Assembly (NCBI GenBank): GCA_016617785.1
Contig: JADILM010000008.1
Coordinates: 434,001 to 498,000, forward strand
Length of the DNA: 64,000 bases
Direction of reading: 5' to 3'
From: Sporobolomyces roseus
Lineage: Eukaryota > Basidiomycota > Microbotryomycetes > Sporidiobolales > Sporidiobolaceae
Shown: piece after piece, positions 33,463 to 45,978 of the stretch
Position numbering within the stretch: position 1 is the first letter of the stretch
Layout of the letters: each line of letters begins with the position of its first letter
The notes under the pieces: generated by a model
What the model was told of the DNA's origin: nothing
The model's database searches: none
The model's input: only the letters and a program-made list of their open reading frames with translations
Translations under genes and position numbers: made by a program

Positions 33463-36400
33463 ATGGATGCAGATATCGCCTCGACTCTCTCCGGGTTCGC
33501 CCTTGGAGAGGTGCTCTCGTCTCTTGACCTCGACGCTTCCGCCCTTTCCTCAGTTCAATCTCAACTAGGGATTCAAGCATCGAACAAGATCAGTAAAGCT
33601 TCAATCTACGCAGACAAATTCGCAGATGATGATTTGGACGATGAGGATTTGGAGGATGACAGAGAAGATTATGAAGCCATGATTGATCGAGAAATGAGGG
33701 AGGAAATGAATAAAGGATCAAACAAACAACAGAAGAATGCGAGTCAAGCAAATGGGAAACAGTTGTTGAGAGGGGAAGAGGACGATTTTGATGAGGAATA
33801 CGACGAGGATGAAACGATGGGAGATAGTCAACCTCAAGTCAAGGCGGAACCTCAAGATGATGACGACGACGACCTGTTCGGAGGATCAGATACTTCACCT
33901 CCACCACGGGATATGCCTGCTCAAGATCCGATGCAAGTCGAAGATTTGGCAGCTCCTCCAGCGAGAACAGTCGACGTCAAGGATCTCTTCCCTAGTTTCG
34001 AATATGGAAAGACGCTCGAGTTCACCGATCTATTCGCTATGAGACCGCGAAAGAAGCGAAGGGTAGCGAAAGAAGGATTGAAGCGTGAGTCGGATCTCTC
34101 GAATTGCCATGTTTTCTGAAGGAATTCCGCTAATTCGAGTGGCTCCCATCCACAGTCGCTTTGCCTGCTATGAACGAACTCTCTCGACCGAAATCCTCCC
34201 GTGATTCTCTCCTCGCACCTCTTCGACCTCTGTCACCACCATCGAAAGGAGACGAAGCAGTGAGATTGTTGGTTCGAGAAGCGAGAGCAGAAGGGATGCG
34301 AGAAGCGGGAGAGGCAGTAGGAGACGATGAAGAGAGTGAAGGAGAAGAGTTGAGGAAGGCAGTAGAGGTGAGTGATGGATTGAGCGAAGTCCTGGAACGA
34401 ATTAAACTGACCTTAGTTGTGTCTGTTCGCTCACAGCGTGCTTCTCGACGGACAAAGACGAAATGGCGAATACCTGAAGACGAACATGCTTTCGAACCTG
34501 CTGAGCTGGATGAATGGGAAGATGCGATAGTATGGGGATCAACGAATGAAAATCGGTGCGTTACTCTTCGTCTCTTTCTGAGTCGGCGATTCCCGAACTC
34601 ACTTCGATAGTTCGGACAGACGGATACCGCCAGCCAAGTCTCTTCTCGCACCTCGCAATGAGCTCTTCGATCAAGGAGACTGGGTTAAATCGATCCTTTG
34701 GGATGGCGAGAATCCTCAAAGAGCAGAATACTTCACTCGGCTCAACCTCAATCTGAACGATACTCAGATGCTCCTCGAAGTACAACAACCGAAACGTATG
34801 CTCTCTAGTGCCTTTTCTCACTGCCCGCGTAGCTAACGTTTCATGCTCGCCTCTTTAGCTGAATTACCTCCAGCTTCTCTCACTCCTCTCAACGCTCTCG
34901 GGTCCGCCTCGATGCTTGCACCTCGAGATACGACTCTCGATCCCTTCAATTTGTCGAACGACGCAGAGTACGAAGTACCGAAAGAACACAAGAAACAAGC
35001 AGTTCGACAAACTTTCGGTGCTCTCGAAGTCGTTCACGCTTACCCTGCTCAAAAGCTTCAATTACCTTTCGTGAGTCAAGTCTCCTTCTCTAGCTGATCG
35101 TTCGAACACCGCTAACGAAGGTCAGCGTTGACAGTACAAAACTCGATTATCGAAATCCGATACTCGATCTTTCCACCGACCTACTATGCAATTCCCTCAG
35201 AACATTCCAATCACTTTCACGAAGGTCAGATCGAGAAAGAAGAAGGACAAGTTGGGTAAGAAGATCAAGAAGAGTGAGGGTGCGGAAGGATTGAGAGGGA
35301 TGTCAGATATCACTTTGAAGGATACTTCGAATTTCGTTCTTTGGGAGTACTCCGTGAGTCTAGCGATCCTTTGAGTCCGTGTATCGTCGTGTATCGTACT
35401 GAGACGTATCTTGGGCTCACAGGAGGAGCACCCTCCCGTCATCTCGAACGTCGGAATGGGTAGCATCATCGTCAACTACTATCGAAAGAAAGACCCTCAA
35501 GATACATTTATCCCTCGCGTAAGTCTGCTTCTCGGTACCTGTCCCACAACATGTCGCTGATACTGCCAATCTCCGTGGCCAGCTCGAAATCGGTCAACCT
35601 TTACTTCTCGAAGGAACCGACGAATCTCCTTTCAAAACTTTCGGTTTCGTCCATCCCGGTCAAACCGTCACAACTCTCTACAACAACCTTGTTCGAGCTC
35701 CAATGTTCAAGCATTCAGCACCCGAGACTGATTTCCTCGTTGTTCGGTGAGTCCGAAATCAGGTCAGCTACTCCCATAGTCTATGCTCACCCATTCCTTC
35801 GCCTTCACAGAGTCAACATCGATGGGGATATCAAGTACTACATTCGATCGATCCCTCACGTCTACGTCGTCGGTCAAACTTATCCTCAAACCGAAGTTCC
35901 TGGTCCTCATTCTCGCAAGATCACGACTCTTCAAAAGAATCGGTTGATGACTATCGCATTCAAGCTCGTTCAGAAGAACAAGGACAACAGAATCAAAGTA
36001 TTCAGGTTGACGAGATACTTCCCTGATCACAACGATTTGCAAATGAGGCAGAAATTAAAAGTTCGTCTCTCGTATCCTTGTCGTCTCTTTTTTCGAGTGT
36101 GGCTGATCATTATCCGCGTTTGTAGGAATTCATGGAATTTGTTCGAAAGGGAGACAATCAAGGTTACTGGATGGTCAAGCCCTCAGTCCCGATTCCGAAC
36201 GACCTCGAGATGCTCCGACTCGCTGAACCTGAAACCGTCTGTCTCGCCGAATCGATGCAAGTTGGTCTTCGTACGCTTCAAGATGCAGGTTACACGAATG
36301 GAGCGGAAGAAGGAGCTGGAGCAGGAGACGACGAATCGAAACTCGATACTGAACAACAACTCGCTCCCTGGATCACGACGAAGAACTTCATCAATGCGAA

Positions 36401-37751
36401 CGCGAACAAAGCCATGTTGAAGCTACATGGAGAAGGAGATCCGACGGGAAGAGGAGAAGCTTTCAGTTTCTTGAGGGTCAGTATGAAGGACATCTTCTTG
36501 CGAGCTGGTGAAACGATGGAGGAACGGTTAGGTATGTCTTCTCTTCGACTCTTCTAACTGACTCTTGACCCTTGACTCACGCTCCGCTTCTCGTCTACAG
36601 CTGAGATGGCTACTCGACCGAAATCAGCGCACAAGTACAACGTTCAAGAACAGCAAGATATCTACAAAGAGGAAGTCGCTCGAATCTGGAAGTCACAATG
36701 GGAATCACTCTCGAATCCGACCGAACCTCTCTTGACTCAAGAAGATGAAGATCGTCAACGTCAAAATGCGAAAGCCAAGAAGATCGCTTCGACCAACGTC
36801 AATACTCCTGCGAGTGCGATGGGTACACCTGCTGGCGATCGAGCTGGTACTCCCGGATCCCGAGCGGGCTCAGGGGATGAGGATGATGGTGCGAGTGTGG
36901 CAAGCGCGAAGAACGGAGAGAAAGCGAAAACTTTACGAATCAGGCGACTGATTGGGGGCAAATGGGAAACGGAAATCATCAGGGATCCTTCAGTCATCAA
37001 GGCTTACGTTCATCAACGATCTGTCATCGATGAGGAGAACCTTCAAGCGGATGAGCTCTTGCCTTCAGATGATGAGGGTAAGAACGAGCGAAGGAGGAAG
37101 CGGTAAGTTTCTCGCAGCTTCCCTCATCTCCTCGCATCTGTGCTGACGCCTTCTTCGCGAACACAGTCTCAAGGAACAACTCGAGAAGCTTAAGCGAAAT
37201 CAAGAACGTCGTCTCGCTCGCAAGAATCAAAAACTCGGGATCGCACCTGGTCAGATCGGAGTTGGTGGAAAGAAAGCTGTCAAAACCGAGACTGTATGTT
37301 CCGCTTCTCGTCCTCTCACCCTCAACAGCACATTGCTGAACCGAACTGTCACCGGTAGACTCGTGTTTGTGGAAATTGTGGACAACGTGGTCACATGCGA
37401 ACTTCTCGAAAACTCTGCCCTCGATGGGCCGAATTCAATCAGGCGAGTCTCTTCCTTATTCTTCTCCTGTGATTGGAGTAGATACTGACTGCACTCCCTC
37501 TCCAGCCCAAGACGACAGACACGAACGCAGGAGCTCTTCCAACCTCGTTCGGAGGAGGACTCGCACTTCCAACTATGGGATCTCAACCCACCGCAGCGAA
37601 ACCCACCATCAAGCTCAAACTCGGTCAAAGCACGAACGGTGGAGCTGGTTCTCCTCCTCCAGGTGCCGCTACTCCCGCTCCAGGTCCTTCTAACGCCGCT
37701 AGTCCCGCCGCTCCTCCCCCTCCGCCTCCTTCTGTACCTCCCCCAGCTTAA
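33463..37751 (+). CDS. TAF1: TFIID subunit TAF1
   Basis: TAF1 is the largest TFIID scaffold and contacts TBP and the promoter. The first exon (MDADIASTLSGFALGEVLSS) holds a TBP-binding-like N-terminus followed by long acidic runs (33630-33900) and VKDLFPSFEYGKTLEFTDLF. About ten short introns follow. The central DUF3591 region is unmistakable (YNNLVRAPMFKH, YYIRSIPHVYVVGQTYPQTE, RLMTIAFKLVQKNKDN, GYWMVKPSVPIPNDLEML). A CCHC-type zinc knuckle (CGNCGQRGHMRTSRKLC) lies at about 37368-37430, and a Pro/Gly/Ala-rich tail ends SVPPPA. No bromodomain is present, as in most fungal TAF1 proteins. Convergent with DUT1; divergent from FB4. Confidence 0.93.
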
Positions 37752-37900
37752 ACTCATACTCGTAGCATATCTTTTCAGTCATTGTGAATATTACTCTCGC
37801 ACTCTAGTCGTTCCCTCATTCTCAAGTTTCCCCTCGCAAAGACTCGCCGAGAGGTCTCTACGAAAGTTGTATTCGTTACAAATGCCTTCTATCACTCGAT

Positions 37901-38659
37901 CTACGAGCTCTTGGCTTTCTCTCCGTCGACAACAACAGGAGCTCCACCGAATCCACCAGTTGAACCGAAACCTCCTGCACCTCGAACAGTTTCGTCGAGA
38001 CTTTCGACTTCTTGAGGTTCGGGAGTAACGATCTTCTCGAGAATGAGTTGCGCAATTCGATCTCCTTCTTTGACTGTAAAAATCGAGAGAGTCAGCTCAG
38101 GCTAGAGAGGACGGGGCTGAAGATTCTCGAAAACTCACTCTCGAAATCCTTGTCTCCCAAATTGAACAGCAGAACACCGACCTTCCCTCGGTAATCAGCG
38201 TCGATCACACCAGCTCCAGTCGTAATGGAATGCTTGACACCTACAGAACAGCGAGAACTCGGGTCAGTGAGGGTTTGAAGCGGAGGAGAGAAGAAAGGAG
38301 AGCTCACTGAGTCCACTTCGAGGAGCTACGCGTCCATAAGTTCCTTCAGGAATAGCAATGGAGATATCCGTACCAATCAGAGCCTGTCCTCTCGCAGGAA
38401 CAGTCTTCTCCTCTGAACTATGAAACCAATTACATCTCACTTAAGTTCTTGTCGCTTTACAAGGGCACAGAGGAGGGGCTCACCTGTACAGGTCATATCC
38501 AGCAGCTAGTGCTGATCCACGAGTAGGAATCTTGGCTTTAGCTGAATGCCTTTGAACGAGGAAAGTTGCGATTGAAGTCATTTCTTGTGCTGATGCTAAT
38601 TCTAGTTTGTCTCGTTTGGCAGTCGGTTCTGAAGTTGTAGTAGTAGGTGATCGTTTCAT
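37901..38659 (-). CDS. DUT1: Deoxyuridine 5'-triphosphate nucleotidohydrolase (dUTPase)
   Basis: dUTPase hydrolyses dUTP to dUMP, keeping uracil out of DNA and feeding dTMP synthesis. All five motifs of the trimeric family are readable across four or five exons: [12 protein letters not shown] (motif 1), GRVAPRSGL (motif 2), [20 protein letters not shown] (motif 3, with catalytic Asp), [12 protein letters not shown] (motif 4) and [10 protein letters not shown] (motif 5, which closes over the active site). The start [20 protein letters not shown] has a basic KR cluster that may act in nuclear import. The last exon ends VDGEKAKSS. It is convergent with TAF1. Intron 1 (about 38418-38484) falls within motif 1. 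Confidence 0.93.
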
Positions 38660-39019
38660 GCAATACAGCAAGCGAGTTGAAGTGAAGAAGAAGGAAGAGA
38701 AAGGAGAGATTTGGCTCGCGACTCGACGTGAATTTGAGGGAAAATTTAGGAATTTCGCAAAGTCCACAAAATGAAAAACTATTCCATTGGAGCGATACAA
38801 GCAAGAGAGAGAAAGGAATATGCAGAACTACAACAATCAGTGTGTGGTCGAGTCAGGCATAAGTAGCAGTAGGAGGCAGTATAGGTATGGTATGGGTCTA
38901 TCGAGAATGAATCCGTTAAAGAGCGAGAAACCCCGAATGCGAAAAACGACAAGAGAAGGGAAAGGGTATAAGATGGTGACGAAGATATCGAGTCAAGGCG
39001 AAGATGCGAGATAGGGAAT
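38660..39019. other. Gap between DUT1 and the histidine-kinase gene
   Basis: The 360 bp hold the DUT1 promoter and the 3' end of the kinase gene, which are tandem on the minus strand. I see no other gene. Confidence 0.5.
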
Positions 39020-42000
39020 CTACTTCTCGAGTCGATCTTCTTCTGGGTGTTCAGTTGAAGATGGGAGCATCTGACCTTCTCCATGATGATGCATACTGTT
39101 GAGTACCTCCTTGTTGGCTTCCTCGGTAGATTGTGAACTGCCCTCCTCGTCGGAAGATCCGCTCGAAATCGTCTCAATGACAGCTCCCGACTTCGCTTTG
39201 ACGATGTCCTCTGGAGGTTCATTGTTGGCTGGGACGAACGTCGCAGTCATAGATTTACCGAGATCTGATGAATGTTGAGGGGCAGAGGATGCGTTGGGAG
39301 AAGGAGGTGGGAGTTCAGAATCGTTTCGGATTTTCGCGATAAGTTCAGGTACTCTGTAGGGGGAACACGAGATCAGCTATCCGCTGTCATGCATGATAGA
39401 CAGAGTTGAGACGCACTTGTAAGGTTTCGTAAGAACGAGATCTACTCCAGCAGCGAGAGCCGCTTCTTTCTGAGCGTTTCTTGCGTTTCCCGTCAATGCG
39501 ACTATCCGTTGATGACCTTGACGTCTACCTTCCTTCTCATCGAGTCGAATCTGTCGAGTCGCCGCGAGACCGTCCATCACAGGCATCTAAGGAAAACAGA
39601 GCGGATTAGCGGAATACGGCAAGAGAAGAACGAAAACATGAGCTCACCTCGATGTCCATCAAAACACAGTCAATCTCTCCTCCTGGTCCTCGTGAGTAAA
39701 GCATTTCGATACCCTCTTGCCCATCGCAGGCAAGGATGACTTCAGCAACCCCCTCTTTTACTAATTGTCGTTTTCTGCACGAGAAATCACGGTCAGATCT
39801 TCGAGAACTCTTCTCAATCAAGCTAGAACGACGAACAGCACTGTCCTATTTATTTGGTTGTCCTATTGGAGCGTAGGAGAGTCAAGGATGTCAATAAGAG
39901 TCGAAGAAAGTCGAGAAACGAGAAAGAAAAGCGAGAAAGAGCGTACTTCGCAACAAAGAACCTTCAAACCGTTCAACGGAGCCGAGGCCTCTTCCGGATT
40001 TGATAAGAACACCCTCGGCACTTCTCCTCTCGAGGCGTTGGGAGCGGTAATTCCTTCAATAACGGGAATCGCACGAGAATCGTCTTGTTTGAGACCTCGA
40101 TCCACGGAACGAGCGGTGATGAAGCATCGGAAGATCGAACCTTCTCCGACTGTTGAAGCTACCTCTATACGTCCAGCTTGAAGTTCGCAGAGATCTGTTC
40201 GGAGCGAAAAGGTGAGAAAGGGCGAATTTGAGAGAGAGAAAATGGAGACGTACTTCGAGCGATCCACAAGCCCAGACCACTTCCTCCCCAAGTCGTATGC
40301 GTGAAAGGAGATGCTCTGTGCATTGACCTTGAAGTGCTCAGTACAGAGGTTCATCAAACCGAGTAAGGAACAGAAACGCACTGCATAAACTTTTTGAACA
40401 GTTTCTGAGTCTCTTCTTGAGTCATACCAGGTCCAGTATCTTCGACAGAAAAGAACAGGTACACCGGTTTCCGTCGATCGATTTGATATTCAGTTTCTTC
40501 AGGAGGTACGAGAGGAGCGTCTCGGTCTGGAGGTTGAGCTGAAACTTCGACGGCGAGAGTGCTGAAGAAAGCGATAGCCACATCAGGTCAAGAGGTTACG
40601 AATGAGGAGAGGACAAAGGTACTCACACTCGACGAACAGCAGATTTTGCTGTGAAGCGAATAGCATTCGATAACAGATTGACCAAGATTTGGGTGAGTCG
40701 AGCAGGATCTGCGAGAACTCGAGCTCGAGGACCTAGTCGAGCGAGAGAAGAACCGATGACGAGCTTGAGTTCGATTCCTTTCGCTCTCGATTCCGTCTTG
40801 AACATTCGAGCGATGTTTCGGAGACTCGTCGCGAGATCGAATTCGACGGGAGAGATCGAGTATTTGTTGAGCTGAATCTGAGCGAGTCCGAGGATATCGT
40901 TGGCGATACGTTCCTGTAAACAAAATCTGGATCAGACTGGAGAATTCAGGGTGAGCAACGAGGAAGAGAACTCACTTGAGCCGAAGCACATTCATGAATC
41001 GCATCCATAGCCTCGATATCCTCTTTCAGACTCTCGAGGAGCTTTCCGTCCAGCTCGGTCGGTAGCTTGTCCGCACTCTTGAGCTTGTTGAGTAAAGCGA
41101 GGATGTTCTGGAAGGAGGTGCGACTCATGTCTGCGTTTTGAAGAATCGCGCTCACTCTGATGCAGTCGATAACAAGTCAGCTATAGCTACGGAGGAGAGC
41201 GAGACAAGGAAGTAGACATACGGTCCCCGAAGTTCGTGAGAAACGACATCGATGAGGAGTTCTTGCGAATGCTTCTCCTCGACAGCGATTTTCCGTCTGT
41301 TCTCGGCTTCTTCAGCTGCCTTGACCGCAGAAGCTTCTCGTTCCTTGAGCAAGTTGAGAACTGATTCTTCGGCTTTACTCTCCGCTGTAACGTTGATAAG
41401 AGAGGCGATCCATCCTGAGGCGAACTTTTTCTCGGAATGATTTGGTTGAACTTGACCGAGAACGACGTCTCCTGACTTCCATCGGTACTTGATAGTGAGC
41501 GGTTCGAGAGTTCTCAAAGCGAGATCCCATTGTTGTGTAACTCGATCGGCGTCGTCCGGGCTGAACGATGGAGCAGTGTTAGTGAGCTGTAGAGTCTGGT
41601 ATGAGGAGCAAACTCACTGGATAAATAATTGCCAATCGTCGAGCGGTTGTTTCTCGTCGAGTCCGGTGATAGTAAGCCAAGCCTACGATATCATTCCACA
41701 TTGTCAGCTAATGAAGCGGTGAGAAAAAACGGTTGAAGCTACCTTGTTGACCGTAACCATCTTCCCATCGAGATCGATTCGAGCGAGACCGACAGTCGCG
41801 GATTCAGACAGTACCGCCAATTCAGATTGAAGTTGCTCTTCTCGTCGTTGAGCGGCAGTAGCTGCATCTTTGTGTTTACTGATGCTGTTGTTGTTGACGA
41901 GAAAAGAGTCAGTGAACTGACGATATCAAGGAAGGAAGCGAAGCTGAACGTACTTTCCGAGGAACCCACAATATCCATCCATCTTCCCATCGATGACCGC

Positions 42001-43131
42001 AGGAGTGATAACACACAGCGCCCATGTCTTCGATCCTTCTCGCTCCCATCGGAACTCTAGCTCGTCTCGTCTCATAGGAAGAGCTTCCTTGATTTTAGTG
42101 TAATGTTCGACAACTCCATCTCGATCTTCTCGATAGATTCGACTCGGCCAACTATCGGTGGAATCTCCTTCCGATACGCCTGATGAGAAATGAATCAGTA
42201 CAGGACAGGAGGAAGGAAGAGCGAACGTCTACTCACCACAAATACTCCTCCAGCTAGGATTCGCCGAAGTGATACTCAAATCAGAATTGACTCGGAAGAT
42301 ACCGATAGGCGCGTGGAACAGAGTGTAGGCCATTCCTTCGAGCGAGTTTGGATCTCTCGCTTTCTCGGCGTCGACCTCGTGAGCTCCAATCATGATTCTC
42401 CCAGGAGGTAATTTTCGTTTCCCTAATCCCGCCCTCCGAGCAGCCGGAGTACCCTTCTCGTTCCCATTCGCCTTTTCCTTCGCTTCCGACTCTTTCTGTG
42501 CCTGTTCTTCTTCCCAACTGGAACGAACTGCGAAATGCCCGATTGGAAGTTGGGTCAAAACGGTGTAGCCTTCGTTCTCGTTTCCTGAATGAGACGCCCT
42601 CCAGTACAGCTTGGCGAATGCAACGTCGGTAGAGAGTTGGAAAGAACGATCTCGGTGGATTCGAGGTCGAGAGGGGTAGAAAGCGGACGAAGAACGATGA
42701 AGAAGGTGTCGGGACGGCGCTGTCGCTGTCGGAGATGTAGGGGAGGTCGGCGAAACTGGTTCTGGTGAAGTGGTTCGTTCGTTCGCTGCCATCGTCGTCC
42801 TGACTCCCTCTGTCAGCCATTCAACCATTTCATGCCTAAGTTGTTCACTCATCGCATCCCTCAAATACGCTTTCGCTTTATGCGCCTCTTCCACTTCTCC
42901 CTCTCGCTCCTCTTCCTTCCTTCCATTCTGCTGTTGTTGATCTTGTCGTTTCTTGCTCTTCTTGGTACCTTCGGATAACAAGGATTTGAGTGCGGGATTC
43001 TGATGGATCGGCAAGAGTGCGTCTGTCGGATTCGATTCGCCGAGGAGAGTCGGATGAGGAAAGACGCAGGCAGGTAACGCGAGATCGTCCAGATAATCTA
43101 GTAAAGCGTTCGGGAGTTGTACTTCATGCAT
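39020..43131 (-). CDS. Soluble hybrid histidine kinase with PAS regions and receiver domain
   Basis: The start MHEVQLPNALLDYLDDLALP leads to a long Ser/Pro/Lys-rich stretch. PAS-like segments follow (LFHAPIGIFRVNSDLSITSA with PSWRSICG; then GYCGFLGK and a second PAS unit to about 41400). The H-box reads DVVSHELRGP joined to VSAILQNADM; the phospho-accepting His codon is at 41236-41238, and an intron splits the adjoining Pro codon. ATP-binding boxes: an N-box region near 40650-40690, VEDTGPGM (G1) and GGSGLGLWIAR (G2). A receiver domain follows: CEDNQINRTVL acid pocket, LMDIEMPVMDG with the acceptor Asp codon at 39654-39656, then LTGNARNAQKEAALAAG and LTKPYK. No membrane segments, so a cytosolic sensor. 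It would pass phosphate through a phosphotransfer protein to a response regulator. The signal cannot be told. Confidence 0.88.
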
Positions 43132-43627
43132 GGTCGAGGAAAGCGAAAGATTGTCGCCCGAGGAGAGCGAGAACTTTGAACTTGATCGTTGTCCTCCTTG
43201 CTCTGGCCTCTGCCGTGTCGTTTTGCTGTTTCGTTCTTTGTTGGTTAGGAAGAGGCTTAAAGTCGAAGGCAAAATGAAGGGCAAGAGGTGAAATCTTCAA
43301 TTACAATTTGCGATGAGATCGACAGGAAGCAAAGCCTAGGCTCTGTGGTTCTCCTCCACTCTGCTTCGCGTGAAGTTCTCAAGCCGAGTCGAAATCGTTC
43401 CTCTCCCCCAACCCTCCCCCTCCTCTCACCAGCTCTCCTCACCCTCGACCAGTAGAAATTGTACAATGACCTATTTTCAACAACCGATTTCAACTGAAAA
43501 AGTACTGCTCTGTGATACTGCTTTGGATTTAACTCTTTGATTCTATCGACAGTACAGTTTTCCGACTGCCGTGTATTCCCTCCAGGTCCCGCCTGTCTTT
43601 GTTTCACTTTACCTCTAATCCCTCTCC
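43132..43627. promoter_or_regulatory. Upstream region of the histidine-kinase gene
   Basis: This 496 bp gap lies between two minus-strand genes, so it holds the kinase promoter and the end of the Ser-rich gene. It is pyrimidine-rich. No motif is recognised. Confidence 0.4.
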
Positions 43628-45001
43628 TCAGCACTTCCCACTTCCTCCTCCGACACCGACACCGACCGAAGAATAACCTTTCCTCAACCTCTCTGCCGCC
43701 GCAAGTTTCCCATCCTTCTTCCTATGCCTCCCTCCTTCACTTCCCTCGCTATGCCTCCCTCTCCTCCTCTCTCCATCGAGAAGTTCGAAATCACGACTAG
43801 CTTGAAACTCCATCATTTCTTGTTGATGATTCCCTCCTCCCAATCCAGCTACGAACGAAACACTCCCCGCTCTCCCACGACTGATGGAATGATTCGATGA
43901 GGGTGATGGACGAGCGGGACTCGGTGAACGTGCGGGAGAGGAAGAGGAGAGGTGGAAACCGTGAATGATTCGAGTTGGAGGTTGATTCGATTCACCGGGA
44001 GAAGAAGATGAACGTGAAGAAGGGGAAGCCGATCGAATGATACCGGTACGAGGAGAAGGTGGAGGACGGATGGAGATACCAGTGGGATCGGAAGCGGAAG
44101 ATGGGATGTGAGGTCGAGCTGGAGATGGGTTTCGACGACGACTTGCACCGCTCGAAGGAGATGAACGAGGGTCGGTGAGAGGGGAGAGAGGTGCGACGAG
44201 ACCGGAAGCTCGATAGGGACTAGGAGGTCGTCGAATCCCACTTCCTCCACTGCTCTGGCTCAACCTCCTCGAACCCGACGACGACGAAGGAGAAGGAGGT
44301 CTCATCGACGATGAGGGCTGACTCTGAAGGTATCCTCTGTTGAGGTTAACCGAGTAACTCGAAGGTTCTCCCAACGAAGGAGGAACGGGTAGACCCTCGT
44401 AAAACGCCAAGCTCGACAACCTTCGACCCGTATTGTACTTGACTCCCGTACTCATCGGAGGTCGACTCGTATCTTGGATAGGAATCTCGAAACTTTTGTC
44501 GAAACTTTCGACGCTACCATCCGAAATCGCTTCGTCCAAATTCAATCCACGCCCTTCGCTCTGCTTGTATCGTTCGATTGCTGCTCGCTCAGTCCTCATC
44601 AGCTCTTGATCGTTGTGTCGGAGAGCCCATTGGAGGTTGGCGTTGCGCTGAGCGAGGTAGCTAGAACCGTGGAAGGAGGAAGAAGGGGAGATGGGAATAG
44701 GGCGGGAAGGAGCTTGAATCGTCGTTGAAGACCCAAAACTCGAACGTCTTGCGCTGGGTCGTATGGTTGAAGAGGGAGATGTAGCGATAGGAGAAGTGGG
44801 AGTCATGGCGGAGTAAGAGTGCTTGTCAGGGTTGAAGCCGGTGTTCACGTTAGGTTTCGGATGAGCAAGGTGAACTGATGAACCTCTTCTAATGCTGCTT
44901 CCTCCTCCTCCATTCAAAGAGTGGGATCCAGAATTAGGAGAGAGGGGAGAAGGGAGTTGGTGGTTGCCGGAGAAGGAAGATCGTCGAGAATAGGAGGACA
45001 T
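43628..45001 (-). CDS. Ser/Pro-rich low-complexity protein, hypothetical
   Basis: A single uninterrupted frame of 457 codons, starting MSSYSRRSSFSGNHQLPSPL and ending VGVGGGSGKC. Over most of its length it is Ser/Pro/Arg-rich with many S/T-P and R-R-x-S sites (for example IRPPPSPRTGIIRSASPSSR), as expected of a disordered, heavily phosphorylated protein. One short segment looks more structured: LAQRNANLQWALRHNDQELM followed by RTERAAIERYKQSEGRG, a likely amphipathic helix (around 44575-44665). No catalytic domain or known family is recognised. A 5' UTR intron is likely upstream. The length and clean frame support a real gene. Confidence 0.6.
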   Translation of the reverse strand: MSSYSRRSSFSGNHQLPSPLSPNSGSHSLNGGGGSSIRRGSSVHLAHPKPNVNTGFNPDKHSYSAMTPTSPIATSPSSTIRPSARRSSFGSSTTIQAPSRPIPISPSSSFHGSSYLAQRNANLQWALRHNDQELMRTERAAIERYKQSEGRGLNLDEAISDGSVESFDKSFEIPIQDTSRPPMSTGVKYNTGRRLSSLAFYEGLPVPPSLGEPSSYSVNLNRGYLQSQPSSSMRPPSPSSSSGSRRLSQSSGGSGIRRPPSPYRASGLVAPLSPLTDPRSSPSSGASRRRNPSPARPHIPSSASDPTGISIRPPPSPRTGIIRSASPSSRSSSSPGESNQPPTRIIHGFHLSSSSPARSPSPARPSPSSNHSISRGRAGSVSFVAGLGGGNHQQEMMEFQASRDFELLDGERRRGRHSEGSEGGRHRKKDGKLAAAERLRKGYSSVGVGVGGGSGKC

Positions 45002-45978
45002 TGAATGCGAATTTTGGGAGAAGTTCGAAAGAGGGCGATGAGATGGGAAGAAGATAGCTGTAGATCACGTTAGAGTCAGCTCTTCCATTACTTTGCGTGA
45101 CATAGCAAAGTCACGGGATCTCCTCACCTGGTGTCACAAGTGAGAACTAAGAGAGAAGAATTGCTGAACCTCACTCAACACTGCTCCCTTTCTCGCTCAA
45201 TACAGCACACCTGATCGTGGGAAGAGTACAGGGAGGTGTAGAGAGACCTGTAGAAGCAAGGTGAGGAAGAGTCAGACTAGCGTAGCTCTGTAACGGTCGT
45301 ACAGGAGTGAATCTTGTTTTGATTTAACAGCCTCTGCCTCACACGGAGTCTGCACTCTGCTCCTTCTCTGCTGCATCCATCTTCATAGTATACTCAAGCC
45401 ACGCGTCATCCCACCTCGTAATCGCTAGTCCATTCATTCCGCGGCTGAGAACGCCTTTGATTGACTGAGAAAGGGATTGGTAAAAGACAAACGAGGACTC
45501 ACAGGAGGAAAGAACCCGCAGAGTGAGCTAAGAGATACTACCAGAGATGAGAGATTGAGGGAGAGCTCGGCGGAAAGAGGTGCGTGGAGAAAGGAAGGAA
45601 GGAAAGAGTGGGTTCGTTTCGCAAAATGAGGACTGAACGCACTGAACTCAAAGTTTTCCTCTGAAGGACAAAAGAGCGAAAGACGACGACGAAACAAACG
45701 TCCCTTACTCCTGGTGCTGTCTCTGATCAGGTGACTGAACAACGAGTCGATGTCCTCTGCGAAATTCAGAAATTCACGAAAATCTGCTTCTTCCCTCATC
45801 AACCCTCTCTCTAGCTCTCTTGGCTGCGACGTTCTTTGGAGATGTTGAACACTGTACTCTCTGCTCCAAAGCAGCCCAACGAATGATGTTTTGTCGCTCA
45901 ACACGTTTCTCCGACTTTGCGAAATTCGCTCTTCTCTCTTTTCCTCACTTTCCCACTCATCTCAACAAGTACTCCAGA
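45002..45978. promoter_or_regulatory. Divergent promoter region of the Ser-rich gene and ADO1
   Basis: The 977 bp are the longest gap in the window. On the minus strand a probable 5' UTR intron of the Ser-rich gene runs from a GTGAGG donor near 45127 to a CTACAG acceptor near 45061, with a GCTGACTC-type branch sequence between them. An open frame at 45434-45904 (minus) has no recognisable domains and is not called. Confidence 0.45.

Noticed and set aside
33463..37751. Bromodomains in TAF1
   Set aside because: After the zinc knuckle only a Pro/Ala-rich tail remains before the stop; no bromodomain signature is present.
43628..45001. Calling the Ser-rich protein a specific signalling or cytoskeletal factor
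   Set aside because: Only low-complexity sequence and one short helix are visible, which supports no family assignment.
45434..45904. 157-codon minus-strand open frame between the Ser-rich gene and ADO1
   Set aside because: Composition is dominated by Ser, Leu and Phe from pyrimidine-rich DNA. It has no recognisable domain and overlaps the expected promoter region.
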